From NCBI RefSeq assembly GCF_900108875.1, contig NZ_FNYJ01000001.1, positions 248,001-312,000 on the forward strand: 64,000 bases of DNA, in the 5' to 3' direction. Origin of the DNA: Pseudomonas sp. NFR16. Lineage in GTDB: Bacteria > Pseudomonadota > Gammaproteobacteria > Pseudomonadales > Pseudomonadaceae. The position numbers and the translations under genes were made by a program. Positions 53,906-61,951 of the stretch are shown piece after piece (the first letter of the stretch is position 1; the number at the start of each line of letters is the position of its first letter). The notes below the pieces were generated by a model. It made no database searches. It was not told the DNA's origin and saw only the letters and a list, made by a program, of their open reading frames with translations.

Positions 53906-54333
53906 CGAGTGCTACTAGTTACAATTCCGATACACATGAACATCGCTGCAGGCCTTATGAATCAAGGGCTGTGGCGGTTTTTTGGATCCCATAACGATTT
54001 GGGAATAAAAGATGAAAAAGGTGAACCGGTTCACCTCGCACGTTACGGATGAGCGCCAACTAAGGGATGACCTTTGTTTTTTGGGGAGGCGTTGATGATG
54101 GCAATAGGGGCGGTGGCGAGGCGCTCGGCCGGTCGGACGACAGCCGCATTCGAGTCGAAAAACGAGTGTTGTTGCGAGGTGCGGGTTACGCAGGGATTGG
54201 CATCAAGGTATAACGCCGCCATCGAGCTAACTGGTTTTGCGTGTTGGGTTGAAGCCCGCCAGAGAGCTCGTTGAAGCCTCGGCATGGATCGACATCGCCG
54301 GGTAGCAGCGAATACGTCACAGGAGTTTTACCC

Positions 54334-55269
54334 ATGCAATGGTTGCGTCGCGTCAGCGCTTTTTTGAGTCGCAAGGAACCTGTTATAGCGTCGCAGGCGA
54401 ACCGTGTGCAGGAGAACTTGAGCGGGTTATCGGCGTACGAGGTGCGCCAGCCCTTGTCCGTGCCGCCGCCCGGGTGCCCGCCGCTGGGCCGGGAAAATGA
54501 GGCATTACGCAGTCGCTATCTGGCGTTCATCGACCACGCTCAAGCGCATTATCCCCAAGCGCTGACCGACGCTTGCCGTGCTCAAGGGCAAGAACTGGCG
54601 CAGGCCTTACATTCAAAAGCGCTTGACCTCAGCTACGCCAAAGGGACTGACAATTCTCTGGACATTTACTGGTTCATGCAGTGTGCGGCATTGGTTTCAC
54701 TGTTTGCCGATGGCGCCGCGTCGGAGGCGTTCAGCCGTTACAGAAAGGACGTGCATGCCTACACGAACAACGAATTGACGCGTGATCAGATCCAGTCTTT
54801 TGACCTTTACGTTCGTGCCTTCACCCCTGAACTGCAATCTGGCAACGTGCTGTTGATGCGCGGCATGCAGGACGTCCGGTTGCCCAGTGAGCCCCTCCCT
54901 CAGCGTACAGACATGGACGAATTGCTTTCGTTTTTGCCACGCCTTTACCCCAATGGCGTTGCCATCAAAACCTACACGGTCCCCGACGGTACTCATTGGC
55001 CTATTTACGCTGCAGTGGTCGAGGATTTTTATCGCGCCGTCGCCAAGGAATGCTGGAATGACTTCGATTACTTAAAACATGGCGCCGGATTGATGATCGA
55101 AATTGAACCTTATATCGCCCAGGCGAGCCTGGCCGACATACAGAGCATGTTGACCTGGTGCCTCAGAGGCGAGCGCTTTTGCGATGGGCACAACGGCTCG
55201 GTGATCGAAGAGGGCTATGTGCTGAACATCTTGCGCAGGCTTCAAGTGCTGCGTGCCGAAATCAAATGA
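54334..55269 (+). CDS. DUF6508-like protein of unknown function
   Basis: A 311-residue protein from the ATG at 54334 with AGGAG upstream. The C-terminus (YIAQASLADIQSMLTWCLRG followed by ERFCDGHNGSVIEEGYV) looks like the DUF6508 family; the middle is helical. No signal peptide or toxin motif is visible. It lies between the T6SS operon (divergent) and the immunity-like genes (convergent), so it might be a T6SS accessory protein or an effector candidate, but nothing in the sequence proves it. Confidence 0.6.
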   Translation: MQWLRRVSAFLSRKEPVIASQANRVQENLSGLSAYEVRQPLSVPPPGCPPLGRENEALRSRYLAFIDHAQAHYPQALTDACRAQGQELAQALHSKALDLSYAKGTDNSLDIYWFMQCAALVSLFADGAASEAFSRYRKDVHAYTNNELTRDQIQSFDLYVRAFTPELQSGNVLLMRGMQDVRLPSEPLPQRTDMDELLSFLPRLYPNGVAIKTYTVPDGTHWPIYAAVVEDFYRAVAKECWNDFDYLKHGAGLMIEIEPYIAQASLADIQSMLTWCLRGERFCDGHNGSVIEEGYVLNILRRLQVLRAEIK

Positions 55270-55393
55270 CAGTAAAGCGTCGAGAGCAATCGATGAAGTT
55301 CGTCAGTCTCGTTTGTCAGCAGGCGCCCGTCGATGCTTGGTCCAGACATACATCAAGTGTTGCGATGCCACGCCAGCTCAGGTTTTGAGTCGC

Positions 55394-55717
55394 CTAGCGA
55401 TAGTTCGAGAGGCTTTCTGGAGGCTGGCCATCCGGTAGCTGGATTTTCAGCCCGCGTGCGATCTGGTCACGGATGTGGTCGGCGATAGCGAGTGCATCTG
55501 AATGCTCCGGATCATCTCGATGGAAATCCTCTGCCGGCCAGACAAAGATCTTGAGCCTGTGCAGTTGAGCTTTGTCTTTCTCGACGCCCAACACCACATT
55601 TCTCAGAAATTCAAGGTTGTAGAGCAGGCCGGAATACACGGCGTCCCTTGAGCCCGTTTCCAGTCTCGACCGCGTCATGCTGATGGCGTCGTCAATGTAA
55701 TCGATGGCTTTTTTCAA
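55394..55717 (-). CDS. Tsi6-family immunity protein
   Basis: A 107-residue protein read from a TTG at 55717 with AAGGAA upstream. The opening KKAIDYIDDAISMTRSRLET, the central FLRNVVLGVEKDKAQLHRLKI and the ending RGLKIQLPDG follow the pattern of P. aeruginosa Tsi6, the immunity protein against the NAD(P)ase Tse6. No Tse6-like gene is adjacent. It is the last of a minus-strand run of small genes behind the effector, so it may be an orphan immunity gene protecting against kin or foreign strains. Confidence 0.7.
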   Translation of the reverse strand: MKKAIDYIDDAISMTRSRLETGSRDAVYSGLLYNLEFLRNVVLGVEKDKAQLHRLKIFVWPAEDFHRDDPEHSDALAIADHIRDQIARGLKIQLPDGQPPESLSNYR

Positions 55718-55754
55718 ATTCCAGGTTCCTTGGTGTCAGTCGTGTATTCAAACG

Positions 55755-56018
55755 CTAGATGGCAGTGCCTCTGTTCCATCCTGGTTTCTGTATCAACAGT
55801 TCGTCGAGTTCATGTCGGCGGCATCGGTTTACGAATTCGACAGCGGCGTCCACATCGTTCTGGAAGCATTCGAACGTCTGTTGGTCTATTGCGTAGTACT
55901 CTTCGTAATCGGTTAACCGGTTGCTTACCGGAAAAGAGACATAAAATCTGCCGGACTTTTCCTCGATGCCGAGAGAAAAGAATTCTTTGCGGTTTACGTA
56001 AGTGTCAGTGAATTTCAT
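55755..56018 (-). CDS. Small hypothetical protein, candidate immunity protein
   Basis: An 87-residue acidic soluble protein (MKFTDTYVNRKEFFSLGIEE). Its pattern, with FYVSFPVSNRLTDYEEYYAI and a helical end, resembles small unnamed proteins found next to polymorphic toxins. GAAGG precedes the ATG. It lies 37 bp upstream of the Tsi6-like gene on the same strand. Function is inferred from location. Confidence 0.6.
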   Translation of the reverse strand: MKFTDTYVNRKEFFSLGIEEKSGRFYVSFPVSNRLTDYEEYYAIDQQTFECFQNDVDAAVEFVNRCRRHELDELLIQKPGWNRGTAI

Positions 56019-56159
56019 ACTTGACCTTCATGTTTTGCCACAATGTATCGTGCGACGGTATAAATAGTGCTAATGCGTACCCATGTATTTACTACCGACA
56101 CGCTAACGCTTATTTAGCCTGTCATCGATCAAATGTGGGGGTTTTTCGTACAATCCAGC

Positions 56160-56690
56160 TCAACTGTCCTTCGGTACAAAATCCGGTCCGCCAAGTTTAT
56201 CCCTCACGTGGAGGGCGGTGCGCAGTAAGGGCTCCCATAGGCCAAGACGGCTATTCCAGAGGGCACCAGCCCATCGTAAGTCTCGCATGAGATCCTCTTT
56301 CTGTTCTTCCAGGCTTGACTTGAGGTCATTGGCAACAGCACTCAGGTCTATTATTGGGAGCGATGCATAGGGCCCACCTGGCTGCACTTGTTTTTTTGGG
56401 AGAAAATAGCGATAGCACCAAACCCAGTCGACCGCCATGGAAAGCGCTCGGTTTCGGTCTGGATAATTAGCGATCAGCTTTAACAAAGCTTGAACGAACA
56501 TCTGTGGGAGCGCGGTATTGCGAGCTTTGAATTGCGGCATGAAGAGCACGTCAAACGCGACGATAACATTCTGAGGATCATCATGATCGTTCTTGGTTTC
56601 GAGAAAATAGAAGGGTTCACCGGCCAGAAATCTGTCGAGTTCATCATTCTGCAGTGCAAGTTCAAGTACGTCGCCTGGTTCTGTGATCAT
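56160..56690 (-). CDS. Hypothetical cytoplasmic protein, candidate immunity protein
   Basis: A 176-residue protein with no signal peptide or membrane segment. The middle is helical and rich in Trp (SMAVDWVWCYRYFLPKK). The ribosome site AGGA begins right after the stop of a 41-codon upstream frame. I do not recognise a family. Its place in the AT-richer island behind the effector suggests an immunity or accessory role. Confidence 0.55.
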   Translation of the reverse strand: MITEPGDVLELALQNDELDRFLAGEPFYFLETKNDHDDPQNVIVAFDVLFMPQFKARNTALPQMFVQALLKLIANYPDRNRALSMAVDWVWCYRYFLPKKQVQPGGPYASLPIIDLSAVANDLKSSLEEQKEDLMRDLRWAGALWNSRLGLWEPLLRTALHVRDKLGGPDFVPKDS

Positions 56691-56698
56691 AGAATCCT

Positions 56699-56824
56699 CT
56701 AGAGTGCTTCAGTGGCATACTCGGCCGCAATGATGATCAAACCCAATACAGGGTGTACGGTTATTCCCGGCGCGTAGCAACGCGGACATGGAGCAATGAT
56801 TGTGTCTATCGGAATGGTGCTCAT
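56699..56824 (-). CDS. 41-residue small frame with a CPRC motif
   Basis: An ATG at 56824 opens a 41-codon frame, starting MSTIPIDTIIAPCPRC and ending in a hydrophobic stretch (VLGLIIIAAEYATEAL). Its TAG is followed immediately by the AGGA ribosome site of the next gene, with start codons properly spaced, so the two could be co-translated. It may be a real small membrane peptide or the remnant of a toxin tip whose immunity gene survives downstream. No strong ribosome site precedes it. Confidence 0.35.
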   Translation of the reverse strand: MSTIPIDTIIAPCPRCYAPGITVHPVLGLIIIAAEYATEAL

Positions 56825-56951
56825 CAGGTCTAAGCTCGTGTATGGATAGTCGCATTACACGCTTGTAACGCACCATCCTCTTTATTTCTTTGGGTCAAAA
56901 TTGGAGTGTTACCGAGAGTTCCTGCATAGGGCAGAGTATTCGATATAGCAT

Positions 56952-57269
56952 TTACTTACCGTCCTGGCCATTATTCCTAGACTCGATCCATAACCTCAGC
57001 GACTCTGGTTCGCCGCCGGTCACCTCTATCGAAAAATCAGCGTATGCGTCTTCAAGCTCCCCGTACTGTTGAAGATTTCTTTCGGTAAAGCGATACCTGC
57101 CAGGTAAAGCTCCTACCTGTATTGGTTCGGATAAGTTTCCCGACTTTGCGAGCTCCAATAACGGTTTCAAATCGGAATGGAGAGCAGCAGCTTCGGGGTC
57201 TAATTTTGAATACTTATCAAGTTTGTCTTGTAGATTCAAAGCAGTGTTCCTTAGTTTGGTGATGTTCAT
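56952..57269 (-). CDS. Probable cognate immunity protein of the DUF6861-like effector
   Basis: A 105-residue acidic soluble protein from the ATG at 57269 with AGGAAAT upstream (MNITKLRNTALNLQDKLDKY). It begins two bases after the effector stop, the tight coupling typical of toxin-immunity pairs, and shares the low GC of the toxin tip (one hand-counted 60-base line at 57181 is 22/60 G+C). I recognise no named family; the role is inferred from the arrangement. Confidence 0.7.
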   Translation of the reverse strand: MNITKLRNTALNLQDKLDKYSKLDPEAAALHSDLKPLLELAKSGNLSEPIQVGALPGRYRFTERNLQQYGELEDAYADFSIEVTGGEPESLRLWIESRNNGQDGK

Positions 57270-57271
57270 TT

Positions 57272-58738
57272 TTAATTTCCTATGGTGCCTATTTTTTCGG
57301 CTGGAGCCCAAAGCCCACGATTCGGTATTAAAAACTGCTTTGCGCCGCCGGTTCGCAGGATGGCTCCGCCCAGTTCGCTTGTCTGTGCAACTTCGCTGAT
57401 GTAGACCTTTGAGGGCTCCAGTGGTGTAATTTTATAGATGGTATATTTTACTCCCTCACTATTCAACGGCAGACCAAACGCGTCAGCTAATGTTGTTCGA
57501 GAACTGGCTGCTCTTTTAAACTCTTCAAGTGAGGTGAAATAGGGCGAGAAGCTAGGCTCAGGACCGCCCTCAACGACGATTTTAATCAAAGGTGAGTTTA
57601 TAGTTTTCGCTACTGGCAACTCTTTGCCTGATGCGAGCTGCACTCGGACTCGATCATAAATAGTTTTAAATGGTTTTGAGGGGTCTGCCGCTGCCGCTTG
57701 GTTGAGATAAGAGCGGCCTTCTGCGGTCGCAAGATATGCATCTATTTCAGCGTTTTGCACGCCAATTGTTTCAAACGTTGAGAATCGGCTTATTTGCTTT
57801 TCTACGGGTACAAATACTGGGTCTTGCTTTGCGTAGTATTCCCTCATCGCCAAGAGTTGCGGATCTGGCTCCTTCCACGGCCCTACTTCCTTCATCTGCA
57901 AATCCGGCTCGTCCAGAATGGCACGCTCGTTACGCGCCAACCAGTCCGCGAATTTCCTATTCGATATTTCTGCCTGAAGCTTAGCGCTGCGCGTTGCGAT
58001 GCTATCTAAAGCGCCTGTTACACCTGTCCTAAGCTGACCACGAGTGAGATAGGTCACTATCGCGGTCAGTAACAACAATACGAGTTGTTCCTGCCCTCTG
58101 GCTAACTGCCGGGCGGCTCGTTGGGTACGTTCCAAAATTGTTGCCGCAGACGCACCGGTAGGATCAAGTCCAGGTGGTTTCAGACCTTCTTCAGCATGCC
58201 AAGCTGTAGTGAGCCCATCCCACAATGTCTCGGCACATGGCTGTAAACCCGCGGCGAAATAACCTGTGATTGACCAGAGACCTAGTGTGGCAAGTATCAA
58301 ATTGCCTACCTGCAAGCCGATGCTGCCACCGGCTACTGCTCCCGGCAGCGCACCCGCGCCAAAAGCAAGGGAGCCGACTGCGCCTCCAACCGCGCCGCCC
58401 ACCGCAACGCTTCCCCCCAATATCATCACTACGTCCTGCACCAGCTTGAGCAGCACCGGCAAGATTTCCGTAATGTTGATCGACGCCCACTTGCGCGTCA
58501 GGTCGCTCTGCACTATCGGGTAGGAGAGGGCCATCGCCTGGCGGACGTAGTCGATCCGGTGGCCGCCCATGGCGCCATAAGCCTGACTTGCACCGTTACT
58601 GACTCGGCGGGTGAAACCGTCCCAGCCGTCATGGGCGCTCTGCAAACCGTGGCTGACGCTCTGGTTCAGTTCGCTGAATTTATGGTCCAGATTTCGTTCG
58701 ATGTCGTCCCAACTGGGCACGTGGGCTAAAAGATCCAT
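57272..58738 (-). CDS. Candidate T6SS effector: DUF6861-like N-terminus with C-terminal toxin-like domain
   Basis: A 488-residue protein. An amphipathic N-terminus (1-90) is followed by a Gly/Ala-rich membrane region (about 95-165, GGSVAVGGAVGGAVGSLAFG), resembling DUF6861-type effectors, and a second hydrophobic helix (about 218-232). The C-terminus (about 375-488) looks like a small toxin domain with KYTIYKITPLEPSKVYISEV and GGAKQFLIPNRGLW, reminiscent of NAD-degrading TNT or ADP-ribosyl-type toxins; this is only a resemblance. No PAAR motif is present. AAGGACA precedes the ATG. Immunity candidate immediately downstream. Confidence 0.65.
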   Translation of the reverse strand: MDLLAHVPSWDDIERNLDHKFSELNQSVSHGLQSAHDGWDGFTRRVSNGASQAYGAMGGHRIDYVRQAMALSYPIVQSDLTRKWASINITEILPVLLKLVQDVVMILGGSVAVGGAVGGAVGSLAFGAGALPGAVAGGSIGLQVGNLILATLGLWSITGYFAAGLQPCAETLWDGLTTAWHAEEGLKPPGLDPTGASAATILERTQRAARQLARGQEQLVLLLLTAIVTYLTRGQLRTGVTGALDSIATRSAKLQAEISNRKFADWLARNERAILDEPDLQMKEVGPWKEPDPQLLAMREYYAKQDPVFVPVEKQISRFSTFETIGVQNAEIDAYLATAEGRSYLNQAAAADPSKPFKTIYDRVRVQLASGKELPVAKTINSPLIKIVVEGGPEPSFSPYFTSLEEFKRAASSRTTLADAFGLPLNSEGVKYTIYKITPLEPSKVYISEVAQTSELGGAILRTGGAKQFLIPNRGLWAPAEKIGTIGN

Positions 58739-58869
58739 TTACACATCACTGTCCTTGGTTGAGAGCCGGTCGTGGAGACGGGTCGCGATACGGCGAATGA
58801 CTCGATATCAGGTAGCCACTAGTGCCGGTCAGACCGCTACTTGAACATTAAATTTCCAGAAGCGCTGCA

Positions 58870-58904
58870 TTTTTCTCAAATGCGTTACACTCGGCAATGA
58901 TGTC
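58870..58904 (-). promoter_or_regulatory. Shared T6SS upstream element, copy B
   Basis: The minus strand starts GACATCATTGC and ends GAGAAAAA, agreeing with copy A at 27 of 35 positions without gaps. It lies 132 bp upstream of the effector start in the same orientation. This suggests that the effector/immunity unit and the structural operon are controlled together. Confidence 0.6.
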
Positions 58905-59090
58905 ATATGGATAGCACTTCTCGCATATAGCCCGTTAATCCGCTGTTATGGCTCGAATTATTCTGCTTTTGCCAGACTGAATATCCGGCAATCTCACCCC
59001 AACAGTGAACGGGTGCACTGCGAATGACTTCGCAAAAACCGGTCAGCGGGTTGACATGACACCGCCCGGGAGTGTCTCCTTCCTCGCTTT

Positions 59091-59113
59091 CGGACACTTG
59101 TAACAATTATGAG
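59091..59113 (+). promoter_or_regulatory. Weak third match to the shared T6SS element, facing vgrG
   Basis: CGGACACTTGTAACAATTATGAG contains GTAAC-N6-GAG as in copies A and B, in the orientation of vgrG, about 365 bp upstream of its start. The flanking GACATCATTGC part is not conserved, so it may be chance. Confidence 0.25.
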
Positions 59114-59475
59114 ACTGTGACTCTGTTCGCTTTTCTGGCGCGCTAGTGGCACTTTCACATTGTTTCGCGGTCGCATTGTCCAGCGTGTACGCAGAGCGTC
59201 GAAGCGTCCAGACGAATGCAGCCTGCCAGTGGTTTTAATTCATCGTTGTTCGCAGTTCGCCGGCGAATCTTGCGCCGACATATGGATTACACATTCGGGT
59301 AGTTAATGTCCTACGAAGCGTTCGGAACAGGGCTACCGGAGTCGGTGCATGTTGCAGTACTGCGCAGTCGGTGAATCAGCGATGGTGCTGCAGGGGTCTT
59401 GATCCCTTGTTGCTCGTAACCTGTTGTTGCTGAGCATGGCGGTAGCGTTGTCCCCCATGCCCCAAGGAGATACAC

Positions 59476-61329
59476 ATGTCGATGGACCTTGCCGCGTTGC
59501 TCTCGCCTCAGAACCGGCGTCTGTTCAAGTTCAACAACCTTGCCAATCCTGAGCAGCAACTGCTCATCGAATCCTTCAAAGGGCGCGAGGGCTTATCGCA
59601 GGCCTACAGCTTTGAACTGCTGCTGGTCTGCGAAGATTCCGGGGTTGAGCTCAAGTCCATGATGGGCCAGTTGGTCACCATCGAAATCGAGCTCGCCTCT
59701 GGTTCGCCACGTTATCTGGCCGGTTATCTCACGCGCTTCGCCAGCATCGGCAGCGACGGCGGCATGGCCCGCTATACCGCAACGCTGAATCCCTGGTTCT
59801 CGATGCTCAAAAACCGCTTCGACACGCGGATTTTTCAGGGCAATACGGTCGAGGAAGTCGTCACCCAAGTGTTCGCGCTTTGCCCGGCGTTCTCCCGCCA
59901 TGAGTTCCGTCTGACCAAGCCTCAGAAGCGCTACACCTACATCACCCAATACCGTGAAACCGACTTCAATTTCGTCCAGCGCCTGCTGGAAGAAGAAGGG
60001 ATGTTTTACTACTTCGAGCACACCGCCGAAGGCCACACCATGATCATCTGCGATGACTCCAGCACGCTGGTGCCATTGCCTGAACAGCCGCAGATCCGCT
60101 TCCACACCGCTTCCGTCACCGAGACCGCAGACTCCATTACTCAATGGAGCGGCAACCGCCAACTGCAGTCCGGCAAGATCGCCGTCCAGACCTTCGATTA
60201 CCGCCAGCCGAACAACCGGCTGCCGGTGACAATGAACAGCCTGAACAAGCAGGGCAATGTCGAGAACTTCGAGATCTACGACTTCCCCGGCCAGTACACC
60301 CACGGCACCTATGACGAGGGCGAGGCGCTGGTGCGTCTGCGGGTCGAAGCGCTGGAACTCAAGGGCAAAAGCTTCAGCGGCGCGAGCAACTGCCGTGCGA
60401 TGAAGCCTGGCTACACTTTCGAGTTGTTGCAGCATTACGACCACGATCAAGGCTCGGCCGAAGACCGTCAGTTTCTGCTCATGGGCGTTGAAAGCGAAGG
60501 CCACAACAACTACCTCAACGGTCATCCCGCGAGCTACTACAACACCTTCACCTGCGTGCGCAAAAAGATCCCGTTTCGTCCGCAACTGTCCACGCCGCGC
60601 CCGACGATTCCCGGCCCGCAGACCGCCATCATCGTCGGTCCGCCCGGCGAAGAAATCTTCACCGACGAATTGGGTCGGGTAAAAATCCAGTTCCACTGGG
60701 ATCGCAATGGCCAGTACAACGACCACAGCTCCTGCTGGGTGCGCGTCGCCCAATCCGGCGCCAGCGGCGGTTTCGGCAGCATCCAGATCCCGCGTGTGGG
60801 TGACGAAGTCGTGGTCGTCTTCCTCGACGGCAACCCCGACCGCCCGCTGATCATGGGCAGCCTCTACAACAGCCAGAACACCCCGCCGTGGTCGCTGCCG
60901 GCGAACAAAACGCAGAGCGGGTTTTTGACGCGGTCGATGAAGGGCGACGGCGGCACTGCGAACTTCTTCCGTTTCGAAGACAAGTCCGGCGCCGAGCAGA
61001 TCATCATGCACGCCGAACGCAACATGGACACCGAGATCGAGGTCGACGAGAGCCATCACGTCGGCGCGAACCGGACCATTACCGTGGGCGGCACTCACAC
61101 CGAGACGATCAAGAAAGACACGGTGATGAACGTGCAGGAAGGCTCGTTGACGATTCAGGTCGACAACCAGTTCATCCAGGTCAGTGCCAAGCAGCACATC
61201 ATTCTTCAGGTGGGCGAGAGCAGCATTACGCTGACGCCTGATGGAATCGAGATCAAAGGCAACACGATTTCAACGGTGAGCACTGGTACGACGCAAATCA
61301 CCGGCGCGCCAGTGCGCGTCAACGATTAA
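59476..61329 (+). CDS. vgrG: VgrG (TssI), T6SS spike protein
   Basis: A 617-residue protein of core length with no large C-terminal effector domain. It has the gp27-like part (QAYSFELLLVCEDSGVELKS, RETDFNFVQRLLEEEGMFYY) and the gp5-like OB fold with TDELGRVKIQFHWDRNGQ and SCWVRVAQSGASGGFGSIQI. The tail needle has ETIKKDTVMNVQEGSLTIQV repeats. Trimers cap the Hcp tube and carry the downstream PAAR-Rhs effector. The stop lies 10 bp before the first Eag-type chaperone gene. Confidence 0.97.
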   Translation: MSMDLAALLSPQNRRLFKFNNLANPEQQLLIESFKGREGLSQAYSFELLLVCEDSGVELKSMMGQLVTIEIELASGSPRYLAGYLTRFASIGSDGGMARYTATLNPWFSMLKNRFDTRIFQGNTVEEVVTQVFALCPAFSRHEFRLTKPQKRYTYITQYRETDFNFVQRLLEEEGMFYYFEHTAEGHTMIICDDSSTLVPLPEQPQIRFHTASVTETADSITQWSGNRQLQSGKIAVQTFDYRQPNNRLPVTMNSLNKQGNVENFEIYDFPGQYTHGTYDEGEALVRLRVEALELKGKSFSGASNCRAMKPGYTFELLQHYDHDQGSAEDRQFLLMGVESEGHNNYLNGHPASYYNTFTCVRKKIPFRPQLSTPRPTIPGPQTAIIVGPPGEEIFTDELGRVKIQFHWDRNGQYNDHSSCWVRVAQSGASGGFGSIQIPRVGDEVVVVFLDGNPDRPLIMGSLYNSQNTPPWSLPANKTQSGFLTRSMKGDGGTANFFRFEDKSGAEQIIMHAERNMDTEIEVDESHHVGANRTITVGGTHTETIKKDTVMNVQEGSLTIQVDNQFIQVSAKQHIILQVGESSITLTPDGIEIKGNTISTVSTGTTQITGAPVRVND

Positions 61330-61339
61330 GGTGTGACCG

Positions 61340-61918
61340 ATGACAAGGACCAGCATCTATGACCGCATCTCCGAGCGTCGTCTGGCGCTTGAAGAGGCGG
61401 CGCGTGTTGAACAGCAAAACCCATTGCCGGTAGCAGAGCCAGAACCGGAGCCTGAGCCGGTCGTGCCACTGCGCGATGTGCCCAGTCGCTTCAGCTTCGG
61501 CGGCTTCGACCTGTCCCTGCCCGATAGTTTCAGATTCCGGGATATACAGACAACCATTGAGCACGATGGCGAACCCGTGGTGCTTACGATCAAGCGACGC
61601 GATGTGCGCGAAGGGGCGACGCTGGACGTTCTGCTGCAAGACGCCATGCAGACCTTTCGCAAACTTTATCCTCAGTTGCGGGTTATCCGTGAGCGTGACT
61701 GCTCACTGGCGGGCAGTCCCGCGAAAGCCGTGGATTTTCACTTCACGATGGGACATGCAGAGCGACATGGCAGGCTAGTGGGCGGCATCGTTCCAGTGGC
61801 TGACGGCCAAACGTCGCAGTGGCTGAGCCTTTCGTGCGTGATTGACCCGGTCAAACCCAGTCTGAGCCTCTGGCTCGTCGATTTCGACAATATGCTCTCA
61901 GGCATGGCGACCCGCTGA
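61340..61918 (+). CDS. DUF1795 Eag-type effector chaperone, longer form
   Basis: A 192-residue protein. An N-terminal extension of about 55 residues, with the acidic-proline run EPEPEPEP, precedes the DUF1795/DcrB-like fold (SFGGFDLSLPDSFRFRDIQT, then LDVLLQDAMQTFRKLYPQL). Eag chaperones of this family shield the membrane helices of PAAR effectors before loading on VgrG. It is located between vgrG and a second chaperone gene; the extension is unusual and its role is unknown. Confidence 0.8.
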   Translation: MTRTSIYDRISERRLALEEAARVEQQNPLPVAEPEPEPEPVVPLRDVPSRFSFGGFDLSLPDSFRFRDIQTTIEHDGEPVVLTIKRRDVREGATLDVLLQDAMQTFRKLYPQLRVIRERDCSLAGSPAKAVDFHFTMGHAERHGRLVGGIVPVADGQTSQWLSLSCVIDPVKPSLSLWLVDFDNMLSGMATR

Positions 61919-61951
61919 ACCCGATTTACTGATCTCAGGAAAGAATTTCAA

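Larger units (their letters stand above)
53637..54333. promoter_or_regulatory. Divergent control region of the T6SS operon
   Basis: This 697-bp gap holds the promoter of the minus-strand T6SS operon and of the plus-strand DUF6508 gene. Visible elements are the shared 35-bp element (53871-53905), the palindrome GTAGGAA-AG-TTCCTAC (53845-53860), an inverted repeat at 53792-53815, and an RsmA-like motif at the first ribosome site. No clear sigma-54 -24/-12 promoter was found. Overlapping frames near 54043-54285 have no family character. Confidence 0.6.
58739..59475. promoter_or_regulatory. Divergent control region of the effector and vgrG
   Basis: This 737-bp gap carries no supported gene. It contains copy B of the shared T6SS element (58870-58904), and a weaker GTAAC-N6-GAG match on the plus strand (59100-59113) facing vgrG. 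A TGGCAC at 59147-59152 lacks the GC a sigma-54 site needs. vgrG has an AAGGAG ribosome site. Confidence 0.6.

Noticed and set aside
53941..54015. Stem-loop plus T-run near the T6SS control region as a terminator
   Set aside because: The arms (AGGCCTT/AAGGGCT) are imperfect, the T tract is displaced, and no upstream plus-strand gene would need it.
54043..54285. 80-codon minus frame in the T6SS control region
   Set aside because: No ribosome site or recognisable family; overlaps a comparable plus frame of equal lack of support.
59147..59162. Possible sigma-54 promoter upstream of vgrG
   Set aside because: TGGCAC is present but the obligatory GC at the -12 position is absent at correct spacing.
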